Source: Coniella vitis (lineage: Eukaryota > Ascomycota > Sordariomycetes > Diaporthales > Schizoparmaceae). Taken from it: a stretch of 64,000 bases of DNA. A program made the translations under genes and the position numbers. The stretch lies in the NCBI GenBank assembly GCA_011317545.1, contig WUJK01000014.1, forward strand, positions 682,001-746,000, in the 5' to 3' direction. Shown piece after piece: positions 58,979 to 64,000 of this stretch (positions are counted from its first letter, which is position 1; every line of letters begins with the position of its first letter). Below the pieces are notes generated by a model, which worked only from the letters and a program-made list of their open reading frames with translations, was not told the DNA's origin and did not search any database.

Positions 58979-60137
58979 CGCACGTGAGAAGCGCTTGAGG
59001 AATGTGAAAGCAGTGCCTGCAAATGCGAACGAGATCCTGATAGCAGAATTTGGCGAGGTAACTGTGTGCAAAATGTCGGAGGACGAGTATGAGAGACAGC
59101 ATAGTAGACAATGTAGGAGATGACACTATATAAACAATAAGAACATGGTATTTTAGCACAGCTATCCATTTATCTGATCCACACACAGCGCACCTGAGTT
59201 GATAAAAATAGATACGTTTACGGGCCAACAACCGCGACCAAGCGAGAAATGTTATCGGGCCCTTTGGCTCGATAGGGGACCACCTGGCACTCTTATGCCG
59301 ATCCATCGTCCAGTGTCCCTGTACACTCCTTCTGCTGCTTAGTGGTTACCCACTGCTCTTCAACAACTCCACTGGCCTTTGACATCATGATAGCACCATC
59401 CTGCGCGTTTTCGATTTGATCCTCCAGAATCTCCCGTGCGGTATCTACATACGTGTCCCCCATTTACAAGTATTTCTCGACGGTTGGTGTTAAGCTCGTC
59501 ATTGTCTGGATTAGCGGAATGGTGTGTTCGGCGATGGTTGGATCAACGTATGCGTTCTGGTTGGTGGGACGACATTATGCTTAGACCATAGCCCCAGAAG
59601 ATGGCAAGATATTTGTACATTATCGAAATCAAGAGGTGAAGGCTCTCTGAGAACCTATGTTGCGCCGATGGTTGGTGGTGTTAAAACTTTTATGATGACT
59701 CTGACTGTAAACCTTGATGTCTGTGATTGGAATAATAATACGATGGAGACTGCACTCGATCGTTTGCCTTTATGTAAAGATGATTTATTCCCGCGATAGG
59801 AACAGCTGCCCCGGGAGCTGGCAAAGCTCCCCTCAGTTGTACTTGCTATATCCCATAAACACAAGTGCTATGGTAAGTATATGCGTCGCGTATATTGAAC
59901 GGCACTGTATTCTTAGCCGCGAAAGTAACCATGGCTCGATCTGTAATCAGGTAGAAGATGATCTTATGTGGAGTTGCCTGCATCAAGCTATGTACTATGG
60001 TAGTATTGTAACTCTCACATAAGCACCCGGGCGTCTTCTTATTGCCTCTAGTGGCGTAAACCAACAGGCAGAATGGATAATAGACCCTAAACCAAAACTC
60101 ATATTTGATAAAGAATGCAGACTGTTGATGAAATGGA
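58979..60137. other. Flank of ankyrin gene and AT-rich DNA
   Basis: Apart from the coding relic at 59293-59560 nothing convincing was found. A TATGTACTATGG word lies at about 59992. Confidence 0.4.
59293..59560 (-). pseudogene. Unidentified coding relic (C-terminal end of a protein)
   Basis: The minus frame reads NAYVDPTIAEHTIPLIQTM, TSLTPTVEKYL, a stop, then MGDTYVDTAREILEDQIEN, AQDGAIMMSKASGVVEEQW and VTTKQQKECTGTLDDGSA before the final stop. Composition and phrasing look like real protein on both sides of the internal stop, and the flanks do not. Family unknown. Confidence 0.35.
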
Positions 60138-60187
60138 TTACGGAGGTCTGCAGTGCTCACTGTCCCATATTTCATTTCTGATTTAAT
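60138..60187 (+). repeat. Left arm of 50-bp inverted repeat
   Basis: Begins TTACGGAGGTCTGCAGTG and pairs with the right arm with a single C/T difference. Confidence 0.95.
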
Positions 60188-60315
60188 TCTTATCAAAATT
60201 CATTAAAATTTTCACTAAGTTAAATTCGTACACCACCAGTATATAGCCTCTCCTTTCAATACCGTCGGGAGTGCCTATTTTCACCTTATTTTTTTCACCT
60301 CTCTTTTTTCACTTC

Positions 60316-60870
60316 TCTTTTTTTCACTTCTCTTTTTTTCACTTCTCTTTTTTTCACTTCTCTTTTTTTCACTTCTCTTTTTTTCACTTCTCTTTTTTTC
60401 ACTTCTCTTTTTTTCACTTCTCTTTTTTTCACTTCTCTTTTTTTCACTTCTCTTTTTTTCACTTCTCTTTTTTTCACTTCTCTTTTTTTCACTTCTCTTT
60501 TTTTCACTTCTCTTTTTTTCACTTCTCTTTTTTTCACTTCTCTTTTTTTCACTTCTCTTTTTTTCACTTCTCTTTTTTTCACTTCTCTTTTTTTCACTTC
60601 TCTTTTTTTCACTTCTCTTTTTTTCACTTCTCTTTTTTTCACTTCTCTTTTTTTCACTTCTCTTTTTTTCACTTCTCTTTTTTTCACTTCTCTTTTTTTC
60701 ACTTCTCTTTTTTTCACTTCTCTTTTTTTCACTTCTCTTTTTTTCACTTCTCTTTTTTTCACTTCTCTTTTTTTCACTTCTCTTTTTTTCACTTCTCTTT
60801 TTTTCACTTCTCTTTTTTTCACTTCTCTTTTTTTCACTTCTCTTTTTTTCACTTCTCTTTTTTTCACTTC
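60316..60870. repeat. 15-bp minisatellite, 37 identical copies
   Basis: Unit TCTTTTTTTCACTTC repeated 37 times with no variant that I can see, bordered by degenerate CACCTCTTTTTT units on both sides. The 15-bp period keeps all three T-rich-strand frames and two of the opposite frames open, producing long artificial frames (repeating FSFFH and KKREV). The absence of any mutation implies recent expansion. Confidence 0.97.
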
Positions 60871-61093
60871 TTTTTTTTCACCTCTTTTTCTTTTTATCTC
60901 TTTTTTTTTCTTTCTTTTTACTCTTTTTTTCTATTCTATACTATAAGAAAAGAGTGAAAAATAGGGTGAAAAAAAAGAGAGGTGAAAAAAAGAGAGGTAA
61001 GAAAAATAAGGTGAGAAAAGAGTATAAAAGGGCTAGATGTACTGATAGTGTATTTACTGAATGGATAGTATATATAGCTGTGATTCCTGAAAA

Positions 61094-61143
61094 ATTAAAT
61101 CAGAAATGAAATATGGGATAGTGAGCACTGCAGACCTCCGTAA
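61094..61143 (-). repeat. Right arm of 50-bp inverted repeat
   Basis: Inverted copy of the left arm; ends ...CAGACCTCCGTAA followed by TGGATGGA. Confidence 0.95.
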
Positions 61144-61505
61144 TGGATGGATAAGTGGCTCTTATATCCGCTTTTCACGACCTTCGAAACCACGAACTGG
61201 TTTACCTCAGCTGAATCACCCTAAGACAGTCGCGCTTATAGGCCTCCCACAGCAGTTGGATTGGACACAGGTGAAGAGGATAAGTGGAAAATCAAGAAAA
61301 CAGGCCAGATATATAAATGTGCTGTTCTCGTCGCGCCTGACACCCCCGCCCAAGATGTTATGGGGCTTTCAATTTCTATGTTCTCAACAAGAAGAATTTT
61401 GCTGTTATTATGAATAAGTTTCTAGTTAGTTGTCATATACTATGCAACAGCCGCAATGTCTTAGCCAACCATCAGCAGCAAAATTGACTTGCTGCGGAGG
61501 ATCAA
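61144..61505. other. Flank between the inverted-repeat element and the PKS relic
   Basis: A coding-like phrase on the plus strand (about 61250-61400: DTGEEDKWKIKKTGQIYK, VLVAPDTPAQDVMGLS) has no recognisable family or start. Otherwise nothing. Confidence 0.35.
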
Positions 61506-63560
61506 ATACCGCGGTCAACGTTCCCATCACCTAGTACCCGATTTTGGCTGCGCAAAGCAGCATCTCTTGCCAGGTCCTGAAGAAGCATACTGCCTAACAG
61601 TGTAAATATTTGGACTTCTGAGCCTACTTCTCTAAAGAACCAGTTTTGTAGGTCGATAGACACGAGCGAATCCATGCCATAGGTATAGTTGGCTTCGTCA
61701 TATCAATGTCGGCGGAGCTTAGTCCTAGATTTTGAGCGACATTGACTTTGAGCTATTGATTTACCAAATCTACAGCCTCTACTTCCGACGGACTATCACA
61801 CAACATAGCCAAGCAAGCTATTCGAGAAGCCAGCGCAGCAGAAGATCCCTTATTCAGCATACCGTCTACAGCAAAAAGAAATTTGAAGATAGGTCGCTTG
61901 ATCGCAATAATGCAGGTCAGCACCCTTTGCTTGCACTGCAACTGGCGATTCGATATCCACAACAACTTGCGCTTCTTCTTGGGATGAACGAGTTGGATCA
62001 GGATCGTAATAGTAGTTTATGAGCGCTAAGGGCTTGTCGAGATGGGTATCTATCAGATGTCTATTACCCCGTATGCTATTTAATAGGTCGATATTGTTCG
62101 CAACCAAACACCCTGGTCAACCATCAAATCGAGATCGATACTAACGGCCCTTTGACCGTTTTTGACGCCATGATAGGCCAGACCGTCCTTGGAGGTATTC
62201 TCAGCGCTATAATTGGCCTAGGGTCTATTTCGGAAAAGCCAGTTGACCAAGGAAATAAGGATAAAGAAGTTTAGATCCGATGGCAAAGATGTTATGCAGG
62301 TCCCAGGAACCTGTGGCCTTCGCAGCGATACTTCAGAACCAGTCATCACAGCTCACATTCTTCCAGATACTATCTCCCAAGGCGATAGCACTCTGAATAT
62401 ATCCTCCGATGGGTGGGAAACAGCCTGTGAGGTTGGCTAGACATTTGGAAGCATGGCCCGGTCGCTGACATCAACCCTAGATGCAGTAAGCACCACCTTC
62501 ATAGCCTCCAGATTTCGGTCAAGTCGCGAGCTTCTTATGTTTTGGTGCCCGAACGTAACAGAATCATGACACATTTGGCTCCGCGCGTAGCCATCCAGCT
62601 CACTTTTGAAGCCACCGGCTACAACGTACGAAGAGTTGGAAGCGAATATGGCTTTGCTACTTCTCCTAATATGTGCCTTGGAAGAATTAGCGGATATCTT
62701 TTCGAAGGATATAGCGTAAAATCTATAAACTTGCGAATACTTGGTCATTTGGATGTAATTCAATGACGCCTTCCCTTGTGGTTTCAGTATGACGGAGGCA
62801 TTCGAATGCCGCTGTAATATCGGCAGGCTTGAAACACCTCGGTGGTCCTTTCAAGAACAATTTGTTGGCCAAGACCATGTTGACAGCATGATGAAAAGTA
62901 GACAGTCATTGATAGAGCCGATAACAACATCCAAGCGCTTCCTATGCATTCGCGGTGCTATCGTCCACAGGACTGTTTCGGTGGATGTGATGAATATATC
63001 GGTTGGTGGAAATCCATAATGCTCCTGCATGAACCTGCTGTGTTTTTCAGATCTCATGACCGCGAATAATTTTGCGCCGGCAATTTTCAAAATTTGATGT
63101 GCCATTTGCCCAACATAGCTCTCACACTGGTAAATCAGAACTGTATCGCCGCTTCGCGGCCGAGCTATGTTGACGAGAGCATTATAGGCAATCCACAGAC
63201 AGCTCGTAATTGAGCCTGCCTCGCCAAAGCTCAAATGTTCTGGGACGTGAGCCAGAGTAGTCGCGTCAAGCTTCATTTAGGTGCGTGCAGTGCAATGTAG
63301 GATGGAGAATACGCCATTTCCGTTGACGTACCGATTTTCTGCTCTGACGCGACCACTTGCCCCGCGAAACAGACTCCAAGTTCAGTTGAATCTAGCTGAC
63401 CTATCACAATCTCATGGTCTCTTGAGCTTAAGCCAATTGATCGATTTGAACTATTACCTCGTTCTCTCCGAGGCTAAAAGGCCGACAATCCTACGGAGCA
63501 GCACGTTCTTGCTATACTAGCGTCTCCAACTAACCCAGGGAGCTTGTATAGCAAATCAAA
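61506..63560 (-). pseudogene. Decayed highly reducing polyketide synthase: ER, KR and ACP remnants
   Basis: Reading the minus strand from right to left gives the C-terminal half of a fungal HR-PKS in the correct order but broken by stops and frameshifts. Enoyl reductase: QLDSTELGVCFAGQVV (about 63375-63425), then an open stretch 63276-62851 with HLSFGEAGSITSCLWIAYNA, SGDTVLIYQCESYVGQMAHQ, GAKLFAVMRSEKHSRFM and RLDVVIGSI. Ketoreductase: SSYVVAGGF, then in another frame MATRGAKCVMILLRSG, and further on KATGSWDLHNIF. Acyl carrier: YGMDSLVSIDLQNWF at about 61675, with the phosphopantetheine Ser in DSL, and an upstream frameshift. The ER glycine motif (GGVGQA in working enzymes) is degraded. It cannot make a working enzyme. 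The gene may continue beyond the right edge. Confidence 0.8.
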
Positions 63561-64000
63561 GGCGTAGGAATGCTCACAAGATATCTCTCGTTACGCCAGG
63601 GGAAGTCACCATCTGTAACTATAGCGCCGATAGGTTGATTTCGAGTTATGCGAGAAATATGTGGCACTCCCTCGATTGTGCTTATATTTTGGACCATATC
63701 AAGGAGATCCTATGGCGACATGCTGCACAAGTCTAGCTACTGCCATGGCCGCGTCGATAGGTGTAATTACTCTGTCGTACAACACTAGGAGAGCAAAGTT
63801 CTTAGGAGAAACCTCAGACATTCAGGTCCGACTGAGCCCTAGCATAAGGCTCTATTCATGACTTTCACCATTAGTACATCGGGTCACCCAAACAATTTTC
63901 AGAGACTGGAGCAAGGCAGAGTTCAGTACTGCGCTGTCTGGTTCGATATAGCATAGAGTATAACTGAGTCGACCTCTAGTAAGAAGACGACGATGGGTTA
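63561..64000 (-). pseudogene. Possible upstream part of the PKS relic
   Basis: Minus-strand phrases LLDMVQNISTIEGVP and RITRNQPIGAIVTDGDFPW (about 63590-63720) resemble the region before the ER domain of HR-PKS enzymes (VQ...PRLW.VTRGAQ). Frames are broken by stops. Weak evidence, given only because it is in the right place and strand. Confidence 0.35.

Larger units (their letters stand above)
60138..61143. mobile_element. Inverted-repeat (foldback/MITE-like) element carrying a minisatellite
   Basis: Two 50-bp arms (60138-60187 and 61094-61143) are inverted copies of each other with one mismatch, enclosing about 0.9 kb. The inner part is nearly all homopurine/homopyrimidine: T-rich strand to about 60945, then the complementary A-rich type from about 60956 to 61025, so the core can also fold back. 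The element is flanked by TGGA on both sides, a possible 4-bp target duplication; alternatively the TA at each arm end is a Tc1/mariner-type TA site. No transposase is present, so it would be non-autonomous. The interpretation as a transposon is inference; the palindrome itself is directly visible. Confidence 0.6.

Noticed and set aside
60271..60957. 228-codon frame (plus) and 190-codon frame (minus) over the minisatellite
   Set aside because: Pure product of a 15-bp repeat; no start context, domain or conservation.
61094..61417. Small protein beginning MKYGIVSTADLRN, with a partial mirror copy on the minus strand near 60170
   Set aside because: The shared start is simply the 50-bp inverted repeat read in both directions; sequences diverge immediately outside it.
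1..64000. CRISPR array or prokaryotic-type operons
   Set aside because: The only regular repeat array has no spacers, and all genes show spliceosomal introns and fungal families.

Overview
The window is nuclear DNA from a filamentous ascomycete. Short spliceosomal introns with GTRNGT donors and CTRAY-type branch points, compact housekeeping genes, a dispersed single 5S rRNA gene and proteins of strongly fungal type all point this way. Protein style and the scattered GTACCTAGGTAC-like intergenic words suggest Sordariomycetes, perhaps Hypocreales; that placement is inference, since no search was possible.

Layout. From 1 to about 53 kb the DNA looks ordinary, with mostly recognisable conserved genes on both strands: an equilibrative nucleoside transporter (cut by the left edge), haspin kinase, a CCDC47/DUF1682 ER protein, a small UPF0045 protein, a secreted S10 carboxypeptidase with nine exons including a proposed 5-nt microexon, a small basic hypothetical protein, a polytopic membrane protein, an ARL3/ARFRP1 GTPase, the exosome subunit RRP45, the splicing factor CWC15, an EBP-type sterol isomerase, a secreted SGNH/GDSL hydrolase, GPI13, a 5S rRNA gene, LYS2, a transcription factor with two tandem Zn2Cys6 clusters, a single-pass membrane protein, and a PUF3-type RNA-binding protein behind 6.6 kb without a convincing gene.

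From about 53.4 kb to the right edge the character changes. The DNA becomes AT-rich and holds mainly broken coding relics: a TPR/Clr5-like fragment, an unidentified frameshifted gene, one ankyrin-repeat gene that may still be intact, and a decayed highly reducing polyketide synthase (ER, KR and ACP remnants on the minus strand). It also holds a 1.0-kb inverted-repeat element enclosing 37 identical copies of a 15-bp minisatellite. This looks like an accessory or subtelomere-like block that has undergone mutational decay, possibly repeat-induced point mutation.

The conserved genes do not form one pathway. Several share divergent promoters (haspin/CCDC47, membrane protein/ARL3, RRP45/CWC15, EBP/SGNH, GPI13/LYS2) or face each other with short 3' gaps. 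No intact secondary-metabolite cluster, CRISPR array or convincing tRNA gene was seen. Exon boundaries were derived by hand from splice signals and reading-frame continuity.
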